From assembly GCF_023008405.1 (NCBI RefSeq), contig NZ_CP095376.1, forward strand, positions 5,542,001-5,606,000: a DNA stretch of 64,000 nt, in the 5' to 3' direction. How positions within the stretch are numbered: the stretch's first letter is position 1; every line of letters begins with the position of its first letter. The notes beneath the pieces are model-generated. The model was not told where the DNA came from. It did no database searches and saw nothing but the letters and a program-made list of their open reading frames with translations. Made by a program: the position numbers and the translations under genes. This document shows positions 51,758 to 61,749 of this stretch, one piece after another. Source of the DNA: Amycolatopsis sp. FBCC-B4732 (GTDB taxonomy: Bacteria; Actinomycetota; Actinomycetes; Mycobacteriales; Pseudonocardiaceae).

Positions 51758-51803
51758 CTCGTGAGTGTTCAGGGCGGTTCTAACCGCCCTGAACACTCAC
51801 GAG
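51758..51803. terminator. Perfect 22-bp inverted repeat after gabD2
   Basis: Bases 51758-51779 and 51782-51803 are exact reverse complements across a two-base loop (CT). The element starts three bases after the gabD2 stop and ends six bases before the convergent LuxR gene stop. It would form a very stable cruciform or hairpin and terminate both transcripts; the length suggests it may be a dispersed repeat element. Confidence 0.85.
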
Positions 51804-51808
51804 CGGCC

Positions 51809-54800
51809 CTACGCGTGTTCGGCGGCCGGGGCGGTCAGCAAGCCCCGGTCGTAGGCGATCGCCACGGCCTCCGCGCGCCGGCTCGCGCCCAGCTTCGCCA
51901 TCACCCGGGACAGGTGCACGCTCACCGTCTTCTCGCTGATGTAGAGCTCCTCCCCCACCTGCCGGTTGGTCCGGCCCAGCGCCACGCGCTCCAGGACGTC
52001 GCGCTCGCGGTCGGTCAGCGGGTCGGTGACCGACCGCGCCGGGGCCGCGGGTTCGACGCCGGCCAGCTCGACGCGGGCGCGGTGTGCCAGGTCCCGGACG
52101 GCGTCGCGCAACGGGATCGCGCCCAGCCGGTTCGCCACCGCGTGGGCCGCTTCGAGCGCGGCACCGGCGTCGGCGTCACCGGCCAGCAAGGCCTCGGCTT
52201 CGTGCCAGCGGCAGACCGCCTGCTCGTAGACGGCGCCGTAGCCGAACGCCTCGGCCGCGACCGTCCACTTCGCCGCGTCGCCCCGGCCGGTCAGGCAGGA
52301 CGCCGCCGCTTCCAGGCGGGCCAGCCAGGCCCGGCCCTCCGGCCCGAGCTCGCCCGAGCGCGGCTGCCCGACGACCGAGCACATCCGCCCGTGCGCCAGC
52401 ATCCGCTCGCCCGCCGCCACCGCCGCGTCCACCGCCGCCGAGTCCCCGCGGACCCGGGCGTCGGCGGCCAGCGCGGCCGCGGCCGAGACGCCGAGCGCGG
52501 CCACCCGGATGCCGGCCAGCAGCCCGGGTTCGATCCGCTCCAGCCAGCCGATGAGGTCTTCGGTCCGGCGCACCGCCTCGGCGTGCTCGCCCCGCCAGTA
52601 CGCCAGCTCGACGCCGGAACCGCCCACCGCCAGCGGGATCTGCATGTCCGCCGTCCAGTGCTGCCGCAACCCGGCGACGAGCTTCGCCGCTTCGTCGAAC
52701 CGGCCGCGGCCGACGAGGAACAGCGACCAGATGGCCAGGATCCGCGCGGCGACCGCGCTGGACACCCCGCGCCCGGCCCGCCCGGCGCTCTCGTCCGGCC
52801 AGTCGCCCATCAGGTAGCGCAGCATCAGCTGCCGCGCCCGCAGCTCCAGCCCGTAGACGCTCCAGCTCAGCCCGGCTTCTTCGGCGCGGGCGACACCGCG
52901 GGCGGCGTGCGCCAGCGCTTCGGCGAACTCGCCCTGGTCGTCGTGGCTCAGCGCCAGGAAGTAGGTCGCGCGGATCTCGGTGTTGAGCGCCCCGGCGTCC
53001 CGCGCCTTGCGTTCGGCCTGCCGCAACCGCTCGCGCGCCTCGGCGGCGTCGCCCGCGGAGTCGGCCAGCGTGCCCAGGGTGACCAGCGCCGACGCCTCGG
53101 CGCCCGCCGCGCCGGCCGCCTGTGCGTCGGCGACCGCGGACAGCGCGCTGTCCAGCGCCTCCTCGGGCTTGTCGAGGATCCGCAGGAACCCGGCCCGGCT
53201 GGCCAGCACCCACGCCCTCGTGCCGCTCGGCCCGCCGTCCTTGACCAGGTCCCACGCCCGGTCGATGGCCGCCGTCGCCTCGTCGAGCGTGCCCTCCAGG
53301 GCCAGCAGGGACTCGGCCAGCCGCCGCCACGTCTTCGCCGCGCGGTCCACCGGCGTGTCCGGGGTCAGGGCCCGGGTTGCCGAACGCGCGAAAGCCGCCG
53401 CCCGGTCGGGCTCGCCGGAGGTGCCCGCGAAGTACGAGGCCTCGTGCAGCAGCCGCAGCTCGTCGTAGCCCTCGGGCCGGTCCGCGGCCGCGACGGCGTC
53501 CCAGATGGACAGTGCCTGTTCGACGTGCTGCAGCGCCGAGCCGGGCGCGCCCAGCTTCTCGGCCTCGTCCATCGCGCGCAGCAACGCCGGCAGCGCGGTG
53601 ACCAGGTCGCTGCTCTGCAGCGAGTGGTAGGCCAGCTTCGCGTCGTGGCCGCGGCCCTGCGGCCGGGCCTGGATCCGCGCGGCGTAGGCGGCGTGCGTGC
53701 GCGACCGCTCCCCCGGCAGCAGATCGCCGTACACCGCTTCCTGCAGCAACGCGTGCCGGAACGTGTAGGAGCCATCCGAGAGCACCACGAGCACGTGGTG
53801 CTGGACGGCTTCGCGCAGCGCCTCGTCGAGCTCCAGCTCACCCAGCGCGGAGACCTCGGCGAGCGCGCCGTGCATCACCGGCTCGTTGGCCACCGAGATC
53901 ACGCGGACCACCCGGCGGGTGTCCGGCGAGAGCCGCTCGAGCCGGGACAGCAGCACCTCGGCCAGCCCGGCGGGCAGGTCGTTGCACTCGGTCTTGGTGG
54001 CGAGCAGTTCCTCGGCGAAGAACGGGTTGCCCTCGGAGCGGCTGACGATGTCGGCCACGACGCCGGCCGCCAGCGGCTCGTCGGCCAGCGCCTCGACGAA
54101 CTTGCGGGCGTCGGCGGTGCCGAAGGGGTGCAGGTCGACGCGCTCGACGGTGGCGAGGCGGACCAGTTCGGAGAGGAGGCCGCGCAGCGGGTGGCGCCGG
54201 TGGACGTCTTCTTCGCGGTAGCTGCCCACGACCAGCAGCCGCTGCGCGCGCAGCCGGCTCAGCAGGAAGGACAGCAGGTTGCGGGTCGAGGCGTCGGCCC
54301 AGTGGAGATCCTCCAGCAGGATCACCACCGGGCGCGCCTGGGCGACCTCGGTCAGCACCCCCAGTACCGCGTCGAACAACTGCAGCTGACCGAGGTCCTG
54401 TTCCGGCCGGGGACGCACCATGGTCTCCCGGTCGTTGGAAGTCATCGGCGGGTGCTCGGCCGCCCGCGGCTCCTCGAAACCCTGCCCCTGCGGCAGCAGC
54501 CGCCCGAGCGCGGGCCGGGCCCGCACCGCGGCCGCGACCACCGCGTCCGTCGCCACGCCGAGGGGGGCGAGCGCCTCGGCGAACGGAAGATAAGGAAGAC
54601 CGCCTTCGCGGACGTCGATGCAGCGGCCGGTGAGCACCAGCGCACCGCAGCCGTCGACGTGCTCGCCGAGCGCGGTCAGCAGCCGGGTCTTGCCGACCCC
54701 GGCGTCCCCCGAGAGCAGCACCGCGCCGGCTTCGCCACGTTCAGCCCTGGCGAAGGCGGCGCGGAGCCGCCGCATCTCGTGGGTACGGGCGACGAGCGGG

Positions 54801-54832
54801 ATTCCGGAGCCGAGTCGGGGCACGAGGAGCAT
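51809..54832 (-). CDS. LuxR-family regulator with AAA-type ATPase domain (LAL/MalT-like)
   Basis: A 1007-residue regulator. The N-terminal ATPase has a Walker A GDAGVGKT (residues 42-49) and a Walker B near VVILLEDLHWAD. A long helical, TPR-like middle follows, and the C-terminal LuxR helix-turn-helix reads LTDRERDVLERVALGRTNRQVGEELYISEKTVSVHLSRVMAKLG. Such LAL proteins activate target genes after ligand and ATP binding. The ATG has GAGG close upstream. No pathway gene cluster is adjacent, so its target is unknown; the gabD2 gene is only convergent. Confidence 0.9.
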   Translation of the reverse strand: MLLVPRLGSGIPLVARTHEMRRLRAAFARAERGEAGAVLLSGDAGVGKTRLLTALGEHVDGCGALVLTGRCIDVREGGLPYLPFAEALAPLGVATDAVVAAAVRARPALGRLLPQGQGFEEPRAAEHPPMTSNDRETMVRPRPEQDLGQLQLFDAVLGVLTEVAQARPVVILLEDLHWADASTRNLLSFLLSRLRAQRLLVVGSYREEDVHRRHPLRGLLSELVRLATVERVDLHPFGTADARKFVEALADEPLAAGVVADIVSRSEGNPFFAEELLATKTECNDLPAGLAEVLLSRLERLSPDTRRVVRVISVANEPVMHGALAEVSALGELELDEALREAVQHHVLVVLSDGSYTFRHALLQEAVYGDLLPGERSRTHAAYAARIQARPQGRGHDAKLAYHSLQSSDLVTALPALLRAMDEAEKLGAPGSALQHVEQALSIWDAVAAADRPEGYDELRLLHEASYFAGTSGEPDRAAAFARSATRALTPDTPVDRAAKTWRRLAESLLALEGTLDEATAAIDRAWDLVKDGGPSGTRAWVLASRAGFLRILDKPEEALDSALSAVADAQAAGAAGAEASALVTLGTLADSAGDAAEARERLRQAERKARDAGALNTEIRATYFLALSHDDQGEFAEALAHAARGVARAEEAGLSWSVYGLELRARQLMLRYLMGDWPDESAGRAGRGVSSAVAARILAIWSLFLVGRGRFDEAAKLVAGLRQHWTADMQIPLAVGGSGVELAYWRGEHAEAVRRTEDLIGWLERIEPGLLAGIRVAALGVSAAAALAADARVRGDSAAVDAAVAAGERMLAHGRMCSVVGQPRSGELGPEGRAWLARLEAAASCLTGRGDAAKWTVAAEAFGYGAVYEQAVCRWHEAEALLAGDADAGAALEAAHAVANRLGAIPLRDAVRDLAHRARVELAGVEPAAPARSVTDPLTDRERDVLERVALGRTNRQVGEELYISEKTVSVHLSRVMAKLGASRRAEAVAIAYDRGLLTAPAAEHA

Positions 54833-54958
54833 TCTGTCTCACCCCACCGACAATCTCGCGGGGGTTTGGGTGGCGAAGCCCCCAACCTGGGGCGAAGCCC
54901 CGGATGTCACCGACAGTTTCCGACCGCTTATCGCCATCGACACCATCTCGCCGCCCCC

Positions 54959-55168
54959 TTACCGGGCGGTCTCGCCGACGCCCGCGGTCTCCCGCGTGGC
55001 TTCGCGGCGCTCCTGCGCCGGTACGTCGACGTCGGTGCGCCCGGCCCGGAAGTGGCGGGCGGCGCGGCGGGCGCGGATCGCCCAGGCGCTGCGCCCGGCC
55101 TTCCGCAGTTCCTCGGCCCGGTAGGCCGCTTCGGCCCGGACCGCGTCGAGCATGAGATCGCTGTACAT
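54959..55168 (-). CDS. Small basic/helical protein
   Basis: A 69-residue protein beginning MYSDLMLDAVRAEAAYRAEEL, with many Arg and Ala residues (WAIRARRAARHFRAGR) and no membrane helix. The ATG has AAGGGG eight bases upstream. Similar short Arg-rich proteins are widespread in Pseudonocardiaceae as far as I recall; the function is unknown. It lies between the LuxR gene and the DUF397 terminator and may be a leftover or a regulatory peptide. Confidence 0.55.
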   Translation of the reverse strand: MYSDLMLDAVRAEAAYRAEELRKAGRSAWAIRARRAARHFRAGRTDVDVPAQERREATRETAGVGETAR

Positions 55169-55268
55169 CGTGTTCCCCTTGGTTCCCGAGTTCACCGGTT
55201 GGTAGGACTCAGGTTCGTCCTGAGGGGGCGGCCCAGGCATCGGGTGATCACGCAGCTCTGGTCGGCAA

Positions 55269-55318
55269 AAGACCCCTTACTCCCGGTCGAGCCCAGCTCG
55301 GCGGGGGTAAGGGGTCTT
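55269..55318 (-). terminator. Rho-independent terminator of the DUF397 operon
   Basis: AAGACCCCTTAC (55269-55280) pairs perfectly with GTAAGGGGTCTT (55307-55318). On the minus strand the hairpin is followed by a short T run. It lies 12 bases past the DUF397 stop. Confidence 0.8.
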
Positions 55319-55329
55319 CGTGGACTGCC

Positions 55330-55533
55330 TCAGTCGTGCGTGTGGCCGCCGGTCCGCACCGCGGCCAGCAGCCCCCGCCAGCCCGACGCGGGCAGGCGGA
55401 AAGCACCACCTTCGGGGTCCTTCGAGTCGCGCACCGCGGCGCCGCCGTCGACGAATGCGACCTCGACGCAGTCGTTGCCGCCCCCGCTGTGGCTGCTCTT
55501 GCGCCACCGCGCCCCGGACAGATCTGCTTCCAT
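55330..55533 (-). CDS. DUF397 protein
   Basis: A 67-residue DUF397 protein: ARWRKSSHSGGGNDCVEVAF, then AVRDSKDPEGGAFRLPASGWRGLL. Such proteins are nearly always encoded after a Scr1-type helix-turn-helix regulator and are thought to modulate it. The ATG has AAGGAG eight bases upstream; a GTG nine bases earlier sits on that site and is less likely. It follows the regulator gene by 12 bases as one unit. Confidence 0.9.
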   Translation of the reverse strand: MEADLSGARWRKSSHSGGGNDCVEVAFVDGGAAVRDSKDPEGGAFRLPASGWRGLLAAVRTGGHTHD

Positions 55534-55545
55534 GGTCCCCACTCC

Positions 55546-56448
55546 TTACTGTGTCCTCGGTTCCAGATGGTGCACCGGAGCCGGAACGGCAGCCTGTTCG
55601 GCGAACCGTCCGGCGGCCTCGGCGATCAGATCCACCGAGTCGTCCGGCTTCAGTGCGGCCGCGCGCAGATGGTCGAACATCAGCCCGTAGCGCCGGACGT
55701 CTGTGGGTTCCTCCAGGTAGAGGCCGCTGGACGTGCTGTCGTCGACGTAGACGACGTCCGGGTCGGCCTGTTCGGGGAAGCCCATGATGAGGAAGGGGCC
55801 CTCCATACCGGGGTGCGCGCCGGCGCCGAACGGCACGACCTGGACGGTCACGTTCGGTTTCTCGGCGAGCGCGACCATGCGGTAGAGCTGCTCGGCCATC
55901 ACCTCGGGGCCGTCGACCACCCGGCGCAGCACGGCCTCGTCCATCACCGCCCAGTACTCCGGCGGCGGGGTTTCCGAAAGCAGTTCCTGGCGCGCCATCC
56001 GGGCGGCGACGCGGCGGCGGATCTCGGCGTCCTCGGCGTCCGGCCGCAGCGCGCGGATCACGGCGCGGGCGTAGCGCTCGGTCTGCAGCAGCCCGGGCAC
56101 CAGCAGGGCCTGGAACGCGCGCAACGAACTCGCATCGGCTTCGAGCCCGACGAAGGTGCCGGTGAAGACCTCGTTGTAGGCGTGCCACCAGCCGCGCTTG
56201 CGGGCCTCCCTGGCCAGCTGGACGAGCGCTTCCTGCTCGTCACCGGTGATGCCGTAGAGGGCCAGCATGTCCCGCGCGTCACGCGGGGTGACGCCGACGT
56301 GGCCGGTCTCGATGCGACTGATCTTGGAGGCGGAGCATTCGAGCTTTTCGCCGACCTCGTCGATGGTCAGGTCGGCGGCTTCCCGCAGCCGGCGAAGCTC
56401 GCCCGCGAGCCTCCGGCGGCGAACCGTGGGGCTCTGTCCCCTTGCCAT
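55546..56448 (-). CDS. Scr1-family helix-turn-helix regulator (DUF5753)
   Basis: A 300-residue protein with an N-terminal XRE helix-turn-helix (about 12-70, AADLTIDEVGEKLECSASKISRIETGHVGVTPRD) and a C-terminal DUF5753 domain with FQALLVPGLLQTERYARAVI and PDVVYVDDSTSSGLYLEE. These WhiJ-like regulators with DUF397 partners influence development and antibiotic production in streptomycetes. The ATG has GGAGG six bases upstream; a longer frame exists without a better site. Confidence 0.9.
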   Translation of the reverse strand: MARGQSPTVRRRRLAGELRRLREAADLTIDEVGEKLECSASKISRIETGHVGVTPRDARDMLALYGITGDEQEALVQLAREARKRGWWHAYNEVFTGTFVGLEADASSLRAFQALLVPGLLQTERYARAVIRALRPDAEDAEIRRRVAARMARQELLSETPPPEYWAVMDEAVLRRVVDGPEVMAEQLYRMVALAEKPNVTVQVVPFGAGAHPGMEGPFLIMGFPEQADPDVVYVDDSTSSGLYLEEPTDVRRYGLMFDHLRAAALKPDDSVDLIAEAAGRFAEQAAVPAPVHHLEPRTQ

Positions 56449-56826
56449 CGCGCACCTCCGGATGTCGACGGCGTCGTAGCCGTTCGGTCGCTGCCAGTAT
56501 CCAACCACGGCGGTCGTGCAATAACACCGGCACTATTCCCGCCCGGCCGTTCGGGCGGAAATCTGCAATTTGCAGAATGCTCTTGTATGCTCACGGCCTG
56601 CACTGCCCAGGACGCGAGCGGGGCCCGGCGGCTCCCGCCCCAGTTCCCGCCCGGCCCTGTTGAGCAGCGTAGACGATGGATCCGCGGCTCGCCGCGTGAT
56701 CATCGGGAGAAGAGGTCCGGGGCCGTCCCCCGATCGGCCCCGGCCCTCTCCCTCCGGTCGGCTGCCTTTTGCGGCGGGGGAAATTCCGCCAATTTGTCGC
56801 CCGTAGGGGTGATTTCCGGGCCGCGT
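56449..56826. other. Intergenic region with a regulatory palindrome
   Basis: These 378 bases hold no gene. CTGCAATTTGCAG at 56563-56575 is a perfect palindrome around one T, in the region upstream of the Scr1-type gene, and may be its operator. An inverted CCGCCCG/CGGGCGG pair lies just before it. The part near 56700-56820 downstream of the thioesterase gene is featureless. Confidence 0.5.
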
Positions 56827-57723
56827 TCAGAGGACGCGCAGAAGTCCTTCTTGGACGACCGTCGCGAGGAGCGTGCCGTCCTCGGCGAAGAACCGGCCCG
56901 TGGCCAGGCCGCGGGCACCGGACGCCGTCGGCGAAGCGCTGTCGTAGAGGAACCACTCGTCGGCGCGGAACGGCCGGTGGAACCACAGTGCGTGGTCGAG
57001 GCTCGCGCCGAGCACCTTGTCGGTGTCCCAGTAGACGCCGTGGCGCGCGAGCACCGAGTCGAGCAGCGTCATGTCCGAGGCGTAGGTCAGCACGCAGACG
57101 TGCAGCAGCTGGTCCTCGGGCAGCTTCCCGTCGGCGCGCATCCACACCTGGTTGCGCGCGGGCCGCTCGCCGGTCTCGCGGGTGACCCACGGCGGCTCGT
57201 TGACGTAGCGGACGTCGATCGGTCGCGGCCGGCTGTGCGCGCCGATCGCGTAGCCCTCGGCGCGTTCCATGAGCGTCGGCAGGGTCTCCGGCGCGGGGAT
57301 GCCCTCGGGCATCGTCTCGGCGTGCTCGATGCCCGGCTCGTCCTTCTGGAACGACGCCGAGAGCGAGAAGATCGCCTTGCCGTGCTGGACCGCGACGACC
57401 CGGCGGGTGGTGAACGAGCGGCCGTCCCGGATCCGGTCGACCTCGTAGACGATCGGCACGCTCGGGTCGCCACCGCGGATGAAGTACGCGTGCAGCGAGT
57501 GCACCCGGCGTTCCTCGGGGACCGTGCGCCCGGCCGCCACGAGCGCCTGGCCGGCCACCTGCCCGCCGAACACGCGCACCGGCGAGTGGGCCGGCGAGAC
57601 GCCGCGGAAGATGTTCTCTTCGATCTTTTCCAGGTCGAGCAGGGCGACCAGGCGATCGAGCACGGGCTGGCCGCCACCGGGCTGTTCGAGTTCGGTGGCG
57701 GCCGTCCTGGCCATTTCAGTCAT
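56827..57723 (-). CDS. tesB: Acyl-CoA thioesterase II (TesB-like)
   Basis: A 298-residue double hot-dog thioesterase that hydrolyses medium and long acyl-CoA to free acid and CoA. Family stretches FRGVSPAHSPVRVFGGQVAGQAL, VHSLHAYFIRGGDP and DHALWFHRPFRADEWFLYD are present, with the conserved Asp in the DHA-W-FHR block. The length matches TesB. It reads in the same direction as the pyruvate kinase gene, 36 bases downstream of its stop, so a shared transcript is possible. Confidence 0.9.
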   Translation of the reverse strand: MTEMARTAATELEQPGGGQPVLDRLVALLDLEKIEENIFRGVSPAHSPVRVFGGQVAGQALVAAGRTVPEERRVHSLHAYFIRGGDPSVPIVYEVDRIRDGRSFTTRRVVAVQHGKAIFSLSASFQKDEPGIEHAETMPEGIPAPETLPTLMERAEGYAIGAHSRPRPIDVRYVNEPPWVTRETGERPARNQVWMRADGKLPEDQLLHVCVLTYASDMTLLDSVLARHGVYWDTDKVLGASLDHALWFHRPFRADEWFLYDSASPTASGARGLATGRFFAEDGTLLATVVQEGLLRVL

Positions 57724-57759
57724 GGCTGGAGCCTATGTGCTGCGGGGGCAGGACGTCCC

Positions 57760-59184
57760 TTATGCGTGGTCGTCTTCACCGAGGCGGTGCACGTGGATGA
57801 GGTTCGTCGAGCCCACGGTGCCCGGGGGCGAACCGGCCACGATGACGACCAGGTCGCCCTTCTGGTACTTGCCCATCTCGAGCATGGCGTGGTCGACCTG
57901 CTGGATCATCTGGTCGGTCGAGTCCACCCGCGGCACGATGTGGGTGTTGGTGCCCCACGTCATCGACAGCTGGCTGCGGACGCAGTCCTCCGGCGTGAAG
58001 GCCAGCAGCGGCAGCCGGGTGTGCAGCCGGGCCAGGCGGCGCACGGTGTCGCCGGACTGCGTGAAGGCGACCAGCGCCTTCGCGTTGAGCCGCTCGCCGA
58101 TGTCGCGGGCGGCGTAGGAGATCACGCCGCGCTTGGTGCGCGGGACGTGGGTCAGCGGCGGCACGATCGGCGAGTCGGTCTCGACCGCCTCGACGATCCG
58201 GGCCATGGTCTGCACGGTCTCGATCGGGTACCGGCCGACGCTGGTCTCGCCGGACAGCATCACCGCGTCGGTGCCGTCGAGCACCGCGTTCGCGACGTCG
58301 GAGGCCTCGGCGCGGGTCGGCCGGGAGTTGTTGATCATCGACTCGAGCATCTGCGTCGCGACGATGACCGGCTTCGCGTTCTCGCGGCAGATCTGGATGG
58401 CGCGCTTCTGCACCAGCGGGACCTGCTCCAGCGGCAGCTCGACGCCGAGGTCGCCGCGCGCGACCATCACCGCGTCGAAGGCCAGCACGATGGCTTCGAG
58501 GTTGTAGACGGCTTCGGGCTTCTCGATCTTGGCGACGACCGGCAGGCGCCCCTTGCCGACGCGGTCCATCACCTGGTGGACCAGGTCGATGTCGGCCGGC
58601 GAGCGGACGAAGGACAGGGCGACGAAGTCCACGCCCAGCTCGAGGGCGAACTCGAGGTCTTCGATGTCCTTCTCGGACAGCGCCGGCACGGAGACGTCCA
58701 TGCCGGGCAGCGAGACGCCCTTGTTGTTGCTGACGGGACCGCCTTCGGTCACCTCGCAGACCACGTCCTGGCCCTCGACGCCCTTGACCACCAGGCCGAC
58801 CTTGCCGTCGTCGACGAGCAGGCGGTCACCGGGCTTGGCGTCCCGGGCGAGGCCCTTGTAGGTGGTCGAGACCCGGTCGTGGGTGCCGGCGACGTCTTCG
58901 ACGGTGATCCGGACGATGTCGCCGTTGTGCCACTCGACCGGCCCGCCCGCGAACGTGCCGAGCCGGATCTTCGGGCCCTGCAGGTCGGCGAGGACACCGA
59001 CCGCCCGGCCGCTCTCGGCGGCGGCGGTGCGGATGAGGTCGTAGACCTCCTTGTGGTCGCCGTGGCTGCCGTGGCTGAAGTTCATCCTGGCCACGTCCAT
59101 GCCAGCGTCGACGAGGGCCCGCATCTTCTCCGGCGTAGCGGTGGCGGGGCCCATGGTACAAACGATCTTCGCGCGTCGGCTCAC
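57760..59184 (-). CDS. pyk: Pyruvate kinase
   Basis: A 474-residue glycolytic enzyme that makes pyruvate and ATP from phosphoenolpyruvate. Key motifs: MNFSHGSHGDHKEVY (substrate Arg and Asn region), VARGDLGVELPLEQVPLVQK (metal-binding), TRAEASDVANAVLDGTDAVMLSGET (catalytic), and a C-terminal allosteric domain ending in VGSTNLIHVHRLGEDD. The frame begins with the classical MSRRAKIVCTMGPAT. It is a housekeeping gene; no special regulation is visible. Confidence 0.95.
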   Translation of the reverse strand: MSRRAKIVCTMGPATATPEKMRALVDAGMDVARMNFSHGSHGDHKEVYDLIRTAAAESGRAVGVLADLQGPKIRLGTFAGGPVEWHNGDIVRITVEDVAGTHDRVSTTYKGLARDAKPGDRLLVDDGKVGLVVKGVEGQDVVCEVTEGGPVSNNKGVSLPGMDVSVPALSEKDIEDLEFALELGVDFVALSFVRSPADIDLVHQVMDRVGKGRLPVVAKIEKPEAVYNLEAIVLAFDAVMVARGDLGVELPLEQVPLVQKRAIQICRENAKPVIVATQMLESMINNSRPTRAEASDVANAVLDGTDAVMLSGETSVGRYPIETVQTMARIVEAVETDSPIVPPLTHVPRTKRGVISYAARDIGERLNAKALVAFTQSGDTVRRLARLHTRLPLLAFTPEDCVRSQLSMTWGTNTHIVPRVDSTDQMIQQVDHAMLEMGKYQKGDLVVIVAGSPPGTVGSTNLIHVHRLGEDDHA

Positions 59185-59276
59185 GTTCGCACAGCGTAGT
59201 CCCTCTTCGGGCGTTCGTCTGTACCGATCCCGAAAAGTTCAGAGAAACTGTTCAGAAACCCGCCCCGTCCAGCTGG

Positions 59277-59942
59277 TCAACGGCGGGGTTGCTCGCTGGG
59301 GCCGACCCGGTCACGGGCCCACTCGTTGAACTCGCGCACTTGGCGCCACGCCTTTTTCACCCGATCGAGCGCCCCTCGTTCGTGCAGGACGTCGTCGGGC
59401 TCCCAGCCGCGCACCGCGTAGACCGAGCGGTAGCGCAGCAGGTCGAGGCGGGGGTGCTCGGCGTCGAAGCCGCGGGGCTTGGACTTGAGCCGGTCGCCGC
59501 GGACCTCCCAGCCGGTGCGTTCGAGCTTCTTGAGGATCTTCCCGAGCGCTTCGCCGTGCAGCTCGGTGTCGACGGCCTTCCGGAACCGGGCGATCTGGTC
59601 GGTGGCCAGGTGGAAGCAGCCACCGCCGACGCGCAGGCCCTCGGGGCCGACCTCGACGTAGTAGGCGCCGCCGCCGCGGCCCTGCTCGATCACGCCGCCG
59701 CAGTGGGTCTTGTACGGCGTCTTGTCCTTGGCGAAGCGGACATCGCGGTACGGGCGGAACACCTTGGGCTCGCCGAAGCCGTCCGAGAACTCGGGCGCGA
59801 GCTCCGCCAGCAGCGCCTCCATCGGCGCGCGGATGTCGGACTTGTACGTCTCGACGTGGTCGTCCCAGTAGGGCTTCGAGTTGTCCTCGACGAGGCCGTC
59901 GAAGAAGTCGACGGCGTACTCGCCGAATCCGCTGAACTTCAC
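59277..59942 (-). CDS. DUF2461 family protein
   Basis: A 221-residue protein of the DUF2461 (TIGR02453) family. It shows NSKPYWDDHVETYKSDIRAP, FRPYRDVRFAKDKTPYKTHCG and GGAYYVEVGPEGLRVGGGCFHL. The family is widespread in bacteria, but its biochemical role is unknown. It begins with ATG after AGGAACGTTCCTCCCCG-type context with GGGG nearby; it reads in the same direction as the pyruvate kinase gene but 92 bases away. Confidence 0.88.
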   Translation of the reverse strand: MKFSGFGEYAVDFFDGLVEDNSKPYWDDHVETYKSDIRAPMEALLAELAPEFSDGFGEPKVFRPYRDVRFAKDKTPYKTHCGGVIEQGRGGGAYYVEVGPEGLRVGGGCFHLATDQIARFRKAVDTELHGEALGKILKKLERTGWEVRGDRLKSKPRGFDAEHPRLDLLRYRSVYAVRGWEPDDVLHERGALDRVKKAWRQVREFNEWARDRVGPSEQPRR

Positions 59943-59959
59943 GGGGAGGAACGATAAAC

Positions 59960-59992
59960 GGGGACACCGACGGTTTCCGCGCCGGTGTCCCC
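59960..59992 (-). terminator. Terminator of the chitinase gene
   Basis: GGGGACACCG pairs perfectly with CGGTGTCCCC across 13 bases, 57 bases beyond the chitinase stop and upstream of the DUF2461 gene. Confidence 0.7.
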
Positions 59993-60048
59993 GGGGTCGG
60001 AACCCGGTGCGGCCGGCGCACCGCGCGCGACCGGCCGCACCAGGAGCC

Positions 60049-61272
<1,224 letters not shown>

Positions 61273-61338
61273 GCGTTCTCCCTCCGGAGAATTACTCACG
61301 GCGACGGTGCCGGAGTGGTGGGGACCACACCACCGTAA

Positions 61339-61372
61339 ATGGACTAGACCACTAGGTCAATGGTTCAGACCA
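61339..61372. promoter_or_regulatory. DasR-like / chitinase direct-repeat elements
   Basis: TGGACTAGACCA (61340-61351) and TGGTTCAGACCA (61361-61372) resemble the dre consensus TGGTCTAGACCA, with one and two mismatches, and are spaced 21 bases apart. They lie upstream of the chitinase, as the 12-bp direct repeats do in Streptomyces chitinase promoters. Confidence 0.75.
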
Positions 61373-61440
61373 AGCAGCCCGGTGGTCGGTCCGTGCATGC
61401 CTTGACAGGAATATGCCCGCCGGAGCACATTCCGGGGGTG

Positions 61441-61749
61441 ATGCAGACCTTCGAGGTGCTGGCCGAGCCCCGCCGCCGCACGATCCTGGACCTCCTGCGC
61501 GACGGGGAGCGCTCGGTCGGCGAGCTGGTCGACGAACTGGCGCTCAGCCAGCCCGCGGTGTCGAAGCACCTGCGGGTGCTGCGGGAAGCCGGCCTGGTGA
61601 CGGTGCGCGTGGCGGCCCAGCGCCGGTGCTACGCGCTGCGGCCCGAGCCCCTGGCGGAAGTCGACGCGTGGCTGGCGCCCTACCGGCGGTTCTGGGGCGA
61701 GCGCCTCGACGCGCTGGAGCGGCGCCTGGACTCGACCGACCCGCGCTAA
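61441..61749 (+). CDS. ArsR-family regulator
   Basis: A 102-residue winged-helix repressor beginning MQTFEVLAEPRRRTILDLLRDG with ALSQPAVSKHLRVLREAGLV as recognition helix. No metal motif is seen. It lacks a well-spaced Shine-Dalgarno site; TTGACA (61402-61407) and a weak -10 at 61425-61430 place the transcript start near the ATG. Its stop overlaps the convergent HxlR gene by four bases. Its target is not evident in this window. Confidence 0.82.
   Translation: MQTFEVLAEPRRRTILDLLRDGERSVGELVDELALSQPAVSKHLRVLREAGLVTVRVAAQRRCYALRPEPLAEVDAWLAPYRRFWGERLDALERRLDSTDPR

Noticed and set aside
50111..55690. An 1859-codon open frame on the plus strand
   Set aside because: It overlaps gabD2 in another frame and then runs antisense to the LuxR gene. 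Its protein is low-complexity (Arg, Gly, Ala, His), as expected for GC-rich shadows.
55336..59199. A 1287-codon open frame opposite the Scr1, thioesterase and pyruvate kinase genes
   Set aside because: It is an antisense shadow of three well-recognised genes, with no start signal and no domains.
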